A stretch of DNA of 64,000 bases, from positions 1 to 64,000 of the forward strand of contig NZ_CP133480.1 in NCBI RefSeq assembly GCF_031195445.1, given 5' to 3'. Origin of the DNA: Acuticoccus sp. MNP-M23. GTDB lineage: Bacteria > Pseudomonadota > Alphaproteobacteria > Rhizobiales > Amorphaceae. The notes beneath the pieces are model-generated. The model did no database searches, was not told where the DNA came from, and saw nothing but the letters and a program-made list of their open reading frames with translations. A program made the position numbers and the translations under genes. Shown piece by piece: positions 34,946-45,602 of this stretch; positions within the stretch are counted from its first letter, which is position 1, and each line of letters begins with the position of its first letter.

Positions 34946-35374
34946 ATGACTGATTACGATCCCGACAATATCTTCGCCAAGATCCTGCGCGGCGATATGC
35001 CCTCCGAAACTGTCTACGAGGACGACAACACACTCGTCATCATGGATATCATGCCGCGGGTGGACGGCCATGCGCTGGTGCTGCCCAAGGCCCCCTCACG
35101 CAACATCCTCGACATGGCGCCTGCCGATCTGGCCAGCTGCGTCGCCACCGTCCAGAAGGTGGCGCGGGCATCCAAGCGCGCCTTCGAGGCCGATGGGATA
35201 ACCATCCAGCACTTTGTGGAAGGTGCCGGAGGTCAGATGGTGTTTCACACCCACTGGCATGTTCTGCCGCGCTTTGAGGGCACACCGCTGGCGCCGCACT
35301 CCACCGATATTGCGCCGGCCGAAAAAGTGAAGGCGAACGCAGACAAGCTGCGCGCTGCCTTCAACGAAGACTGA
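34946..35374 (+). CDS. HIT family protein
   Basis: The product, 142 residues, is a histidine-triad nucleotide hydrolase of the HinT type, likely cleaving AMP-linked substrates. It has Asn-Ile-Phe-Ala-Lys-Ile-Leu-Arg-Gly near residue 8, Asp-Gly-His-Ala-Leu-Val-Leu-Pro-Lys near 40 and the triad His-Thr-His-Trp-His-Val-Leu-Pro near 100. AAGGA sits ten bases before the ATG. The stop lies 14 bases inside the convergent azlD-like gene. Confidence 0.92.
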   Translation: MTDYDPDNIFAKILRGDMPSETVYEDDNTLVIMDIMPRVDGHALVLPKAPSRNILDMAPADLASCVATVQKVARASKRAFEADGITIQHFVEGAGGQMVFHTHWHVLPRFEGTPLAPHSTDIAPAEKVKANADKLRAAFNED

Positions 35375-35717
35375 GCCAGGCTGCCACAATGACCAGCTCG
35401 CCGGCGGCAATGCCGATGGCGAGCCGCTTGCCCGCAGCGACGTAAACGCCAAGCGCGAGCAGCGCCGCCCCCACACGCACGCTCGCGGGCAGAAGCCCCA
35501 GCGGCCCCGTCGGCATCAGGATCAGCTTTGCGATGAGCGCTGCCACCAGCGCCGTCGCCACGGCCTTGACCCACACGAACACCTCCGACGTCTCGTCCAT
35601 CCGCCCGGCGAACAGAACGCCCAGCCAGCGCCAGATGTGCGTCGGCAGCGCCGCCGCCACAAGGATTGCGACAATGGGGCTGAGGCCCCAGACGGACGGT
35701 TCGGCAATCTCGCTCAT
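35361..35717 (-). CDS. AzlD family membrane protein
   Basis: The product, 118 residues, has about four TM segments. It is the small subunit of the AzlCD two-component exporter (branched-chain amino acid / azaleucine export in Bacillus; LivEH-like). It follows azlC with a 4-bp ATGA overlap. Pro-Thr-His-Ile-Trp-Arg-Trp-Leu-Gly near residue 25 is typical of alphaproteobacterial AzlD proteins. The end overlaps the HIT gene by 14 bp on the opposite strand. Confidence 0.82.
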   Translation of the reverse strand: MSEIAEPSVWGLSPIVAILVAAALPTHIWRWLGVLFAGRMDETSEVFVWVKAVATALVAALIAKLILMPTGPLGLLPASVRVGAALLALGVYVAAGKRLAIGIAAGELVIVAAWLSLR

Positions 35718-36439
35718 GACCGCAGCACCCGGCCGATGCCGTAGGCTGCCGTGCCGCCCACAAGGCCGGCCACCAGAAGATCGGCCTCGGGGACCAGCAC
35801 CGCAAAGGGTGGCCCCAGCACCAGACCGGCCGCCAGAGCCAGAACGTCTGCGCGGGAGCGCGCAGCCCCCCACAGGGCGAGTAGAAAATAGATGGGCGTG
35901 AGGAAGACGAGCGCTGCGGCCAGAAGGTCCGGCATCGCACCGAGCGCGTTGTAGGCCATGATGACGGCCGCGCCGTTGAGCCCGGTCAGCGTCACCGCAA
36001 AGCCGGCGAAAAATGGCAGGCGTTGGGGTCGCGCGATCTCTGGTAGCCGCGCCATGGCAAACACCCACGCCGTGATCGCCACAAACCAGGACACCGCCAG
36101 AAGCTGCCAGCGCCGCGTCCGAGGCCCCCGCACCACCGGCACCCAGGACATCACCATCGGCATGAAGCGGACCGCCGACAGACCCACTGCAAGGGCCGTT
36201 GCCGCCAGCGACGCGCCGCTCCCCACCAGCCCCACAAACACAGCCTGACTTGGCAGCGCCCAGACAAGCACGGTCAGCGCCAGCGTTTCGCCAAGAGAAA
36301 AGCCGGCCTCGCGCGCCAGCGCGGCAAAGCCGATCTGCGCCGCCATCAACACAAGCGCGGGAATGGAGAATGCCGCCAGTGCGCCGCGCAAGAACCAGCC
36401 GAACGGCGAGCGGGCAGCAGCGGCGGTTGTCTCGTCCAT
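35714..36439 (-). CDS. AzlC family ABC-independent amino acid exporter subunit
   Basis: The product, 241 residues, is a multi-TM protein of the AzlC family (large subunit of the AzlCD exporter). It opens with a short cytosolic tail, then Arg-Gly-Ala-Leu-Ala-Ala-Phe, and carries Pro-Ser-Gln-Ala-Val-Phe-Val near 68 and Val-Arg-Phe-Met-Pro-Met-Val near 93, the conserved AzlC motifs. I used ATG 36439; the frame runs to 36523 but the extra residues are low-complexity. It forms an operon with azlD. Confidence 0.82.
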   Translation of the reverse strand: MDETTAAAARSPFGWFLRGALAAFSIPALVLMAAQIGFAALAREAGFSLGETLALTVLVWALPSQAVFVGLVGSGASLAATALAVGLSAVRFMPMVMSWVPVVRGPRTRRWQLLAVSWFVAITAWVFAMARLPEIARPQRLPFFAGFAVTLTGLNGAAVIMAYNALGAMPDLLAAALVFLTPIYFLLALWGAARSRADVLALAAGLVLGPPFAVLVPEADLLVAGLVGGTAAYGIGRVLRS

Positions 36440-36543
36440 GGCGCGGGAAAGCCCTTGTTCGGTGCCGGCGCTACCGGCCGGTGGCGGCACTGGCGCGCCG
36501 AACCGGTTCGCGGATACGCCCAAAGTCCCCCTCGGGGCAAGGA

Positions 36544-37992
36544 TCAGAACAAGAATGCGCCGTCGAGGTCGCCGGGATTTGCGCCGGGGAGGACAATGAC
36601 CGCGTTGCCTGCAAACAGCGTAACGCCGCTGCCACGGGGGTCGATCCGCACGTCGGCAAGACCGGCGATGCCGGGGAATGCCGACAGGTCGATCCGGTCG
36701 CCGGCGGCAAAATCCGCAATCACGTCGCGCCCGGTGCCGGGGGCAAAGGTGAACACATCATTGCCGGCCCCGCCGGCAAGCCGGTCGCGCCCCGGACCAC
36801 CGGACAGAACGTCGTCGCCCCCGCCGCCGGACAGCCGATCATGCCCCGCATTGCCGAACAGGCGGTCCCCGCCCGCACCGCCCGCCAGCCTGTCATTGGC
36901 GCTGCCGCCGCTCAGCCAGTCAGCACCCGGACCGCCGGAGAGAACGTCCCGCCCCGGTTCGCCGCGGAGGGCATCGTCGCCGGGGCCACCGTAGAGCCGG
37001 TCATTGCCGAAACTGCCGCGCAGCGTATCGGCGCCGCCGCCCCCTGCCGCAACGTCCGCCGCAGCGCCGGTGTCGATGCGGTCGTCGCCGCCGCGGCCGC
37101 GCAGCACGTCGCGCCCGCTGAGGCCGCGCATGACATCGTCGCCGCGCGTTCCGGTCAGCCGGTCGGCATCCGCTGTCCCCACAATGCGCGCACCGTCCCG
37201 GCCAGCAGGGTCGCCCACGGGATCGAAATCGCTGAGGTCCACCAGCCGGTCGGCGAAGGCTGCAACCTCGATGCCCGTCAGAATATCTGTGCCGTCGCGC
37301 CCGCTGCCACCTTCGTGGGCCACGCGCACGCTGCCGCCTTCGCGCGTGAGGGTGTATGCGCTGGCCTCGCCCCGGAAATAGGCGGTGTCGCGGCCCCCGG
37401 CGCCGGCCAGCGTGTCATCGCCGCCAAGGCCGCGAAGGCCGTCATTGCCGGCGCCGCCTTCAATGTAGTTGTGGCCGTTGAGCCCGCTGGCAAAGGCCGA
37501 AGGGGTCTGAAAATCGTTGAAGAGGCTGAGATATTCCAGCATCGACGTGCCGTAGCCATCCGCCCTTGCCGACGTGCCCCCGCTGTCCAGAAACGCGCGC
37601 ATGCCGGCGAAACCCACGAGCCATGTTGCGCCCAGAATGCCGGAGAGCGTCATGCGATGCCCATTGAGCGTCTGCCCGGCGTAGACATTGTAGCCGTATT
37701 GGCTCAGCGTATCCCAGTTCCAGGCGGTGTATTCGCGGGCGGCCGCGTCCTGCACAGCGGGGCTGCCCAGAAAATCGGCTTTGGAGTTGATCCCGCCCCG
37801 TCCCGTCCAGCGGCCGACGAAATCCTGCGCAGCGGTGCTGTCCCCGGCGTAGTAGCCGATTTCCTGCAGGGCCGGCTCGCTCAGCTGGTAGCGGCCAAGA
37901 TAGCCGAGCGAACTGACGGCGGCATAATTGTCGCTGGATTCGCGCATGGCGAGCGCATCGAAATAATCGGAGTAGGTGCCGCGCGAGGCCAT
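36544..37992 (-). CDS. Lysozyme-like domain fused to RTX calcium-binding repeats
   Basis: The product, 482 residues, lacks a Sec signal. Residues 8-160 resemble lysozyme/transglycosylase-like domains: Ala-Met-Arg-Glu-Ser-Ser (candidate catalytic Glu near 18) followed by Leu-Gly-Tyr-Leu-Gly-Arg-Tyr-Gln-Leu near 30, then Asn-Gly-His-Arg-Met-Thr near 110. Residues 178-205 and 270-420 hold RTX nonapeptides (about 15 in all), and the end has Asp-Val-Ile-Ala-Asp-Phe, the type I secretion-type cap. The layout suggests a secreted cell-wall hydrolase that folds with calcium. ATG 37992 is used; a TTG two codons earlier is possible. No secretion genes or immunity gene are adjacent. Confidence 0.72.
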   Translation of the reverse strand: MASRGTYSDYFDALAMRESSDNYAAVSSLGYLGRYQLSEPALQEIGYYAGDSTAAQDFVGRWTGRGGINSKADFLGSPAVQDAAAREYTAWNWDTLSQYGYNVYAGQTLNGHRMTLSGILGATWLVGFAGMRAFLDSGGTSARADGYGTSMLEYLSLFNDFQTPSAFASGLNGHNYIEGGAGNDGLRGLGGDDTLAGAGGRDTAYFRGEASAYTLTREGGSVRVAHEGGSGRDGTDILTGIEVAAFADRLVDLSDFDPVGDPAGRDGARIVGTADADRLTGTRGDDVMRGLSGRDVLRGRGGDDRIDTGAAADVAAGGGGADTLRGSFGNDRLYGGPGDDALRGEPGRDVLSGGPGADWLSGGSANDRLAGGAGGDRLFGNAGHDRLSGGGGDDVLSGGPGRDRLAGGAGNDVFTFAPGTGRDVIADFAAGDRIDLSAFPGIAGLADVRIDPRGSGVTLFAGNAVIVLPGANPGDLDGAFLF

Positions 37993-38061
37993 ACGCAATC
38001 ATCTCATCTTGTGAAGCGCGATGGTGTTGAACCCGTCACGCCATCAGCCACTGCACACAAA

Positions 38062-38089
38062 CGAGGCGGCAGGGTCCCCCGCCGCCTCG
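38062..38089 (-). terminator. Likely terminator after clpA
   Basis: A perfect 9-base stem (CGAGGCGGC with GCCGCCTCG) spans a 10-base loop, 30 bp past the clpA stop. The T-tract that follows on the minus strand is weak (GTTTGTG), so efficiency is uncertain. Confidence 0.6.
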
Positions 38090-38119
38090 TTGCATCTCAA
38101 TGTGTCGCCACGCTGTCCT

Positions 38120-40534
<2,415 letters not shown>

Positions 40535-40543
40535 TCTCGCTCC

Positions 40544-40876
40544 TCACTTCTTCTCCATCACACATTGGAGAGGATGCTGATGCTTGCGGGCAAAGTCCAT
40601 CACCTGCGTCACCTTTGTTTCCGCCACTTCGTAAGTGTAAACGCCGCATTCGCCGACGCCGTGGTGGTGAACATGAAGCATGACGCGGGTGGCTTCCTCG
40701 CGCGATTTCTGGAAAAAACGTTCCAGAACGTGCACGACGAATTCCATTGGGGTGTAGTCGTCGTTCAAGATGAGCACCCGATACATGTTCGGGCGTTTTG
40801 TCGCCGGCTTGGTGCGGGTGATGACCAGCGTGCCGGGATCGCGGCCATCGTCGTTCTTGTCGTCCTTGCCCGCCAT
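40544..40876 (-). CDS. clpS: ATP-dependent Clp protease adaptor ClpS
   Basis: The product, 110 residues, binds N-terminal destabilising residues and hands proteins to ClpA. The core reads [16 protein letters not shown] near 33, Met-Leu-His-Val-His-His-His-Gly near 67 and Gly-Val-Tyr-Thr-Tyr-Glu-Val-Ala near 80, with the ligand pocket Asn-Asp-Asp and Met residues intact. An ATG at 40876 gives the normal length. The frame continues to 41155 with ATG codons at 41098 and 41089, but that extension shows no family similarity. Operon with clpA. Confidence 0.93.
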   Translation of the reverse strand: MAGKDDKNDDGRDPGTLVITRTKPATKRPNMYRVLILNDDYTPMEFVVHVLERFFQKSREEATRVMLHVHHHGVGECGVYTYEVAETKVTQVMDFARKHQHPLQCVMEKK

Positions 40877-41612
40877 GGCGACGCTTTCGCGCCGGAGGCG
40901 GACGGACGGATCGGTTTCAGCGCCCGTGGCTACGGGCGTGGCCTGCCACATCGCCGATAGGGCGCGCCATGACATGACTGTCTTCAGGTGGTTCGTAAAC
41001 TTCAAAAATTCAAGCCGTGCGTTCCTGAGCGCTGATGCCGGTGGGGCTTCATCACTCTCCGCCTCAGATGCATGCGGAAGGCTTTCCATGATCGCCATCC
41101 TGGGTGTTCGCTCGTCAACGCGCAAGCGGCCTGCCGGCCCCTGCCGTCGAACCATGTGGCGTGTCTTGCGCCAATGTTAAGCCATTCGTCGCCGTGCGCA
41201 ACGGTGGAACTTGGCCGCGTGGCAGATTGGCGCTGACAGCGCGGCCGACAGCCAGGGCACCACAAGCCGACCGGAAACGCAAAAGCGCGCATTCCTTGCG
41301 AGGCCCTGTGGACACGTCGCCTGACCAAGTGTCGCATCCGAACATTGCGCGGGGCTGAGTCGGCGGTGCAAAAGCCTTCGGCTCGCTCACCGCGGAATCA
41401 ACCGCGTTGCGGGCGGTTTGCCCCGGGGCCGCGGCAGGTGTTGCGCCGGGTGCCGACACAAGCGTACATCCAGCTTGATTATGTATACCGGTTTTCAACC
41501 ATGATGGTTCAGGTGACATGAACGCCTCACGGTGTCCTGTCGAGCGCGTGTCTGCCCACGAACCGTCGGCTGAAGCGACAATGCCGTCGCTGCCGAAGCG
41601 CTGAAGGACCGT
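40877..41612. other. 736-bp divergent intergenic region between clpS and the SPOR-tailed carboxypeptidase gene
   Basis: The minus-strand frame of clpS stays open to 41155 but has no recognisable family content. The rest has no convincing gene. A 13-bp palindrome, AACCATGATGGTT, at 41497-41509 lies in an AT-richer patch 103 bases before the carboxypeptidase ATG and could be an operator. Promoters for both genes should lie here; no clear -35/-10 pair stands out. Confidence 0.5.
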
Positions 41613-43325
41613 ATGCACGCGACTCTCTCTTCGCCCCGCATCTCCCTGCGCGCCGTGCAATTTGCCGCTGCGCTCTTATTCTCGTTTGGCCTGTCTGCCG
41701 CCCCGGCACAGGCAAATTCGAAGTATGCCGGCTATGTTTACGACGTGAACGCAGGCAAGGCGCTCTACGCCGACCAGGCCACCGAGCAGCGCTATCCCGC
41801 CTCGCTGACCAAGATCATGACCTGCTACATCATCTTCGAGGAGCTGGCCGCCGGCCGCCTGAAGTTCGGCACCGAGATGGTCGCGTCCAAATATGCCGCT
41901 GGCCGTCCGCCGTCGAAGATCGGCTTCCGCCCCGGCCAGAGCATTGCCGTGCGCGATGCGATCAAGGCGCTGGTCACCAAGTCCGCCAACGACGTTGCGG
42001 TCATTGTGGCCGAGCACATCGAGGGCTCGGAAGCGGCTTTTGCGCGCCGCATGACCGAAACCGCCAAGCGCATCGGCATGACCGACACTGTGTTCCGCAA
42101 TGCCAACGGCCTGCCCAATGCCGGCCAGCACACCACCGCGGTGGACATGACCCAGCTCGGCATCGCCATCCAGCGGGATTTTCCGCAATATTACGGCGTG
42201 TTCCAGACCCGCGTGTTCCAGTACGGGAAGCGCCGCTACGGCAACCACAACAAGCTCCTAGGCCGCGTCGAAGGGGTCGACGGCATCAAGACCGGCTACA
42301 TCAACGCCTCTGGCTTCAACCTCGTCACCTCGGTGCGCCGGGACGGCAAACACCTGGTTGCAGTGGTAATGGGCGGACGCACCGGCGCCAGCCGGAACAA
42401 GCACATGAAGGAGCTGATCGCTCGCTTCATTCCCAAGGCCACCGTCGGCACGCCACTGCCCGTGTTCGCCTTCAACGACGCGGAGCCAGCGCCGACCCCG
42501 CTGGCCAAGCCCAGCCGCTCCGTTCTTTTCGCAGCGCGCGTGAAGGCCAAAGAGGATGACGGCGACGCCATTGCCGATCAGCTTCTGGCATTCGCCGCCA
42601 GCGCCCGCACCACAATTGCCGCTCCGGCAGCCACCGAGGTTGCGGCCGGCGACACCTTGCGCTCCGTCATTGCAGAGGCCCGCGGCGCCGGCCTTCCCGC
42701 ACCGGCCCCCCTCCCCTCTGCCGCGGAGACGATGGCCGCCCGCAGCGGCGCAAACGAAATTATTGCCGTGGCCGTCGCCAGCGAAAAGGACGGCTCCGGA
42801 GCCGAAGACGCGCCGCGCGGGGACAGGCGCGTGGAGCTGGCATTTGCAACCTTCACACAAGACGAGACGGATACTGTCGGGCGTCAGGTGCTGCTCAGCG
42901 CCATCACCCGCGCGCGGGACTCCGTTGCGCGCAGCCTGAAGGGAGATGCCACCACCATCCTCGCCGGCTCTTCGCAAGCCGCGCCGGCTGGTGAACTGGA
43001 TGGACGCGCAGCGCTGGAGGCAAAGCGCCGCCGGATCGAATCACCGGTGCTCGTCACACAAGTGGCAGCCGCCACCGACCCCTCCGGCTGGCAGATTCAG
43101 GTCGGTGCAGTGGGAAGCCCGCACGAAGCGGCAGCGCTCCTGAGCTCCGCCGCAAAGGTGGTTCCGGCAGTATCCGCGCGCCAAAGGGTCACGCTTCCCG
43201 TGGCCACCGAACGCGGCACGCTCTACCGGGCGCGGTTCGCAGGCTTCGCAACAAAGCGCGAAGCCAACGAAACTTGCAAACGGTTCGCTAACCACAACCG
43301 TCCATGTTGGGCGGTGTCGATGTAA
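41613..43325 (+). CDS. D-alanyl-D-alanine carboxypeptidase with C-terminal SPOR domain
   Basis: The product, 570 residues, has a Sec signal (cut near Ala-Gln-Ala, residue 34), then a peptidase S11 domain with Ser-Leu-Thr-Lys (Ser64), Ser-Ala-Asn (Ser124) and Lys-Thr-Gly near 227. A long Ala/Pro-rich linker (about 300-480) leads to a SPOR domain near 495-568 (Trp-Gln-Ile-Gln-Val-Gly-Ala). SPOR domains bind denuded glycan at division septa, so the enzyme is likely septal. The same S11 core occurs in the lipoprotein enzyme at 23261. It has no operon partner. Confidence 0.9.
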   Translation: MHATLSSPRISLRAVQFAAALLFSFGLSAAPAQANSKYAGYVYDVNAGKALYADQATEQRYPASLTKIMTCYIIFEELAAGRLKFGTEMVASKYAAGRPPSKIGFRPGQSIAVRDAIKALVTKSANDVAVIVAEHIEGSEAAFARRMTETAKRIGMTDTVFRNANGLPNAGQHTTAVDMTQLGIAIQRDFPQYYGVFQTRVFQYGKRRYGNHNKLLGRVEGVDGIKTGYINASGFNLVTSVRRDGKHLVAVVMGGRTGASRNKHMKELIARFIPKATVGTPLPVFAFNDAEPAPTPLAKPSRSVLFAARVKAKEDDGDAIADQLLAFAASARTTIAAPAATEVAAGDTLRSVIAEARGAGLPAPAPLPSAAETMAARSGANEIIAVAVASEKDGSGAEDAPRGDRRVELAFATFTQDETDTVGRQVLLSAITRARDSVARSLKGDATTILAGSSQAAPAGELDGRAALEAKRRRIESPVLVTQVAAATDPSGWQIQVGAVGSPHEAAALLSSAAKVVPAVSARQRVTLPVATERGTLYRARFAGFATKREANETCKRFANHNRPCWAVSM

Positions 43326-43426
43326 CGCGCCAACCGGGTCCACTGCAGGACGCGCTCGGCGCCAGTAAGCCGAGTTGCGTACCCATGTCCCAGAGTCTCG
43401 CGTCTTCGTCCCCTGCCGACAAAGCC

Positions 43427-44191
43427 CTAGCGGCGCCTAAGAAGGATGTCCTTGGCTTCGTTCAACCGCGCCGCAAGGACGGTGGATCCCCCCTGGTCGG
43501 GATGCATCTTCTTCATCATGCGGCGGTGGCTTGCTCGGATCTCCGCCTCGCTGGCGCCGGGCTGAAGTCCAAGAACTTCGTAGGCGTCTTTTTCGGTCAT
43601 GGCGCCGCTGCTGCCAGAACCGCCCGATGCGCCCGCCCCACCGTCACCATTTCGCTGGACGTGCTCACGCCACTCGGGCATCCGGCGGTCGAGATAAGCT
43701 TCAACGATGAGACGGCTCTCTGAATCGTCGGCGCAATCGGCCCATACGTCCAGAACATCCGCTGCGCTCATCGTGCTGAACTGACGGCCCTGGTGGCGGC
43801 CGGCCAGAATTTCTGCGTCAATCTCGCCGGTGTCGTGATCCAGCGTCGCATCCAGCCGTGCCGTGCGGACGGTTGAGGCCTGACCGCCCTTCGGCGTGCC
43901 CCGCCGGGCGCCGTGCGCACCGCCAAAGCCGCCCATCCCGCCCGAAAAGCCACCAAATCCGCCGCTGCGGCCGAGTTTGCCGAGCCCGGCCGCAATCAGA
44001 CTGCCGCCCAGCATCGTCTGCCCGCGCATCAGCAGCAACGCGCCGACCACCAGCAGCACCACGCTTCCGCCCTTTTGGGCATGCTGGGCCAGCCGCGCCG
44101 GGTTGGCGTTGACGAACCAGCGCACCGCAAACGTGCAGCCTACAATGGCGGCAACGCCCAAAATGAGGGGCAGGAACAGGAGAAGCGGCAT
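43427..44191 (-). CDS. Membrane-anchored J-domain (DnaJ-like) protein
   Basis: The product, 254 residues, has N-terminal TM segments (residues 2-26 and about 43-60), a Gly-rich stretch (about 76-95), a middle helical region (about 105-185), and a C-terminal J domain (about 195-254) with the His-Pro-Asp motif intact (Lys-Lys-Met-His-Pro-Asp-Gln-Gly-Gly). The tail resembles TIM14/Pam18-type J proteins. It should recruit DnaK at the inner membrane. ATG 44191 overlaps the VWA stop (TGATG); a GTG one codon earlier is possible. It is translationally coupled to the VWA gene. Confidence 0.85.
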   Translation of the reverse strand: MPLLLFLPLILGVAAIVGCTFAVRWFVNANPARLAQHAQKGGSVVLLVVGALLLMRGQTMLGGSLIAAGLGKLGRSGGFGGFSGGMGGFGGAHGARRGTPKGGQASTVRTARLDATLDHDTGEIDAEILAGRHQGRQFSTMSAADVLDVWADCADDSESRLIVEAYLDRRMPEWREHVQRNGDGGAGASGGSGSSGAMTEKDAYEVLGLQPGASEAEIRASHRRMMKKMHPDQGGSTVLAARLNEAKDILLRRR

Positions 44192-44907
44192 CACGACAAC
44201 TTGTCGAGAAGAAGGCGCGCGCCGGCATCGCCGCCACGGCTGCGATCGGCCAGCGCCTTGTGGCCGCCGGCTGCATACACCGCCACAGCCTTCAACAGCC
44301 GCGCAAGCTCTGCGCTCGCCGAACTGTCGAACGACAGGTGTGCACCGCGTGTCAGGCGTGCCATTTCCTTGAAGGCGCTGGTGGCCGCACGGTCGCCCCG
44401 CTCCTGAAACAGGAACATCGGCACGCGTTTCAAGCCAAGCTCACCAGCGCGCGCGCACAGGATGTCGACATTTTCTTCCATGGCATCACCGATATAGACC
44501 AGCGCCTGAACGGGTGCCTTGCGGGTCTCTTCCAGCGCCCGGACCAGAACCTTGCCGATCTGCGTGCGGCCGCCGCGGCAGTCGATCCGGCTCATGAGCC
44601 CGCCGAGCTTCTCCCCGTCGGAAATCCATTTGGAGGCCCGGCATTCGCCAAATCCGCGAAAATAGACGAGCTGCATGTCCAGCCCGCCCACCTTGCCGGC
44701 CTCGGTGAACATCTCGCCCTGGATGGCGCAGGCTTTGTCCCAGCTGGGTTGCCGGCTCATGGTTGCGTCCAGCGCAAACATCAGCCGGCCGCGGCCGCCC
44801 GCAGGCGCCGGTGCAATGGTGCTGGCGCGCGCCAGAAACTCGTCGATCTCACGACGCGATGAGCCGGTGGTGCCGGCCGTGGTGGGGGTGCGGTTGTCTT
44901 TGTTCAC
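44191..44907 (-). CDS. VWA-like domain protein, cytosolic
   Basis: The product, 238 residues, has no signal peptide. From residue 40 it reads Leu-Met-Phe-Ala-Leu-Asp-Ala-Thr-Met-Ser, a VWA fold start in which the MIDAS Asp-x-Ser-x-Ser is altered to Asp-Ala-Thr-Met-Ser, so metal binding may be changed but is not excluded. Later Gly-Gly-Arg-Thr-Gln-Ile (about 112) fits the MIDAS Thr and Tyr-Ile-Gly-Asp-Ala-Met-Glu (about 138) the second Asp. It lies directly upstream of the membrane J-protein and the pair looks like one functional unit. Function is unknown. Confidence 0.75.
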   Translation of the reverse strand: MNKDNRTPTTAGTTGSSRREIDEFLARASTIAPAPAGGRGRLMFALDATMSRQPSWDKACAIQGEMFTEAGKVGGLDMQLVYFRGFGECRASKWISDGEKLGGLMSRIDCRGGRTQIGKVLVRALEETRKAPVQALVYIGDAMEENVDILCARAGELGLKRVPMFLFQERGDRAATSAFKEMARLTRGAHLSFDSSASAELARLLKAVAVYAAGGHKALADRSRGGDAGARLLLDKLS

Positions 44908-44949
44908 AACCCATAGATAGAGCGCTTGGTGCCAACCGACAAAGGGTTG

Positions 44950-45384
44950 TCAGATCAGGCACAGCTCCATCAGCTCCCGGCGCATCGTCGCAGGGATGTC
45001 ATCGTCGAGGTCGATGGCCCGCCAATCGGCCGGCGCGTCCTCCGGCGTCAGGTAGCGCCAGCCCTGAAACGGACGGCAGGGCCGCGGGCGCACCGCAATC
45101 ACCTCCGGCTCCAGCATGATGTGGAGACGCTTGATCCCGTTCTCGTCGTTGAACGGCTCGAAGCCCACGATTTCCTGCCGGCCCTGCAGCGCGCCCTTGA
45201 TGACCCAGTAGAGGCTGCCGCCGGCCAGCACCTCGTCCACCCGCTTGGGTGACATCCGGGTTTTCGCGCGGGAGACCCGGGGGCCGCCTGCGGCCGCCGA
45301 CGCAGCCGCCTGCTGGGCCACCCAGGCCCTGAGGGAATCGAGGCTTTCCGCCCCGACCGCAAGTTTCAGCAAATGCAACGCCAT
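44950..45384 (-). CDS. DUF1489 family protein
   Basis: The product, 144 residues, opens Met-Ala-Leu-His-Leu-Leu-Lys-Leu-Ala-Val-Gly, the DUF1489 signature. It carries Thr-Arg-Met-Ser-Pro-Lys-Arg near 42, Gly-Ser-Leu-Tyr-Trp-Val-Ile-Lys-Gly near 56 and Arg-Pro-Phe-Gln-Gly-Trp-Arg-Tyr-Leu near 103. The family is almost restricted to alphaproteobacteria and its function is unknown. The ATG at 45384 marks the family start; the frame is open further upstream but unmatched. Confidence 0.88.
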   Translation of the reverse strand: MALHLLKLAVGAESLDSLRAWVAQQAAASAAAGGPRVSRAKTRMSPKRVDEVLAGGSLYWVIKGALQGRQEIVGFEPFNDENGIKRLHIMLEPEVIAVRPRPCRPFQGWRYLTPEDAPADWRAIDLDDDIPATMRRELMELCLI

Positions 45385-45496
45385 GGCGACAAGGTTGGCG
45401 GCACAAATGGCGCCGGGGCAAGCATATGGCCGACGGGCATCCACAGGATTTGCCCCGCTATCCCCCGTTGTCGATGCCGCACGCTCCCGCAGGAAT

Positions 45497-45530
45497 CGAA
45501 AAGCGCGCCGACCACGAAGGTCAGCGCGCC
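45497..45530 (-). terminator. Rho-independent terminator downstream of the LivK-like gene
   Basis: On the minus strand GCGCGCTGACC pairs with GGTCGGCGCGC (one mismatch) around a 4-base loop, then a TTTT run follows. It is the first strong hairpin after the stop at 45603. A second GC hairpin near 45540-45560 may help. Confidence 0.75.
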
Positions 45531-45602
45531 AGTTGGCGGGGCGGTCGCCCCGCACGGCGAAGGGCTCAGGGCCCCTCGCCTATCTCGGTCGCCGACGAGC
45601 GG

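Noticed and set aside
36599-37200. Tandem 27-base periodicity that could be taken for a CRISPR or minisatellite
   Set aside because: It is coding: nine-residue RTX repeats of the gene at 36544-37992 give the 27-base period, and units vary too much for CRISPR repeats.
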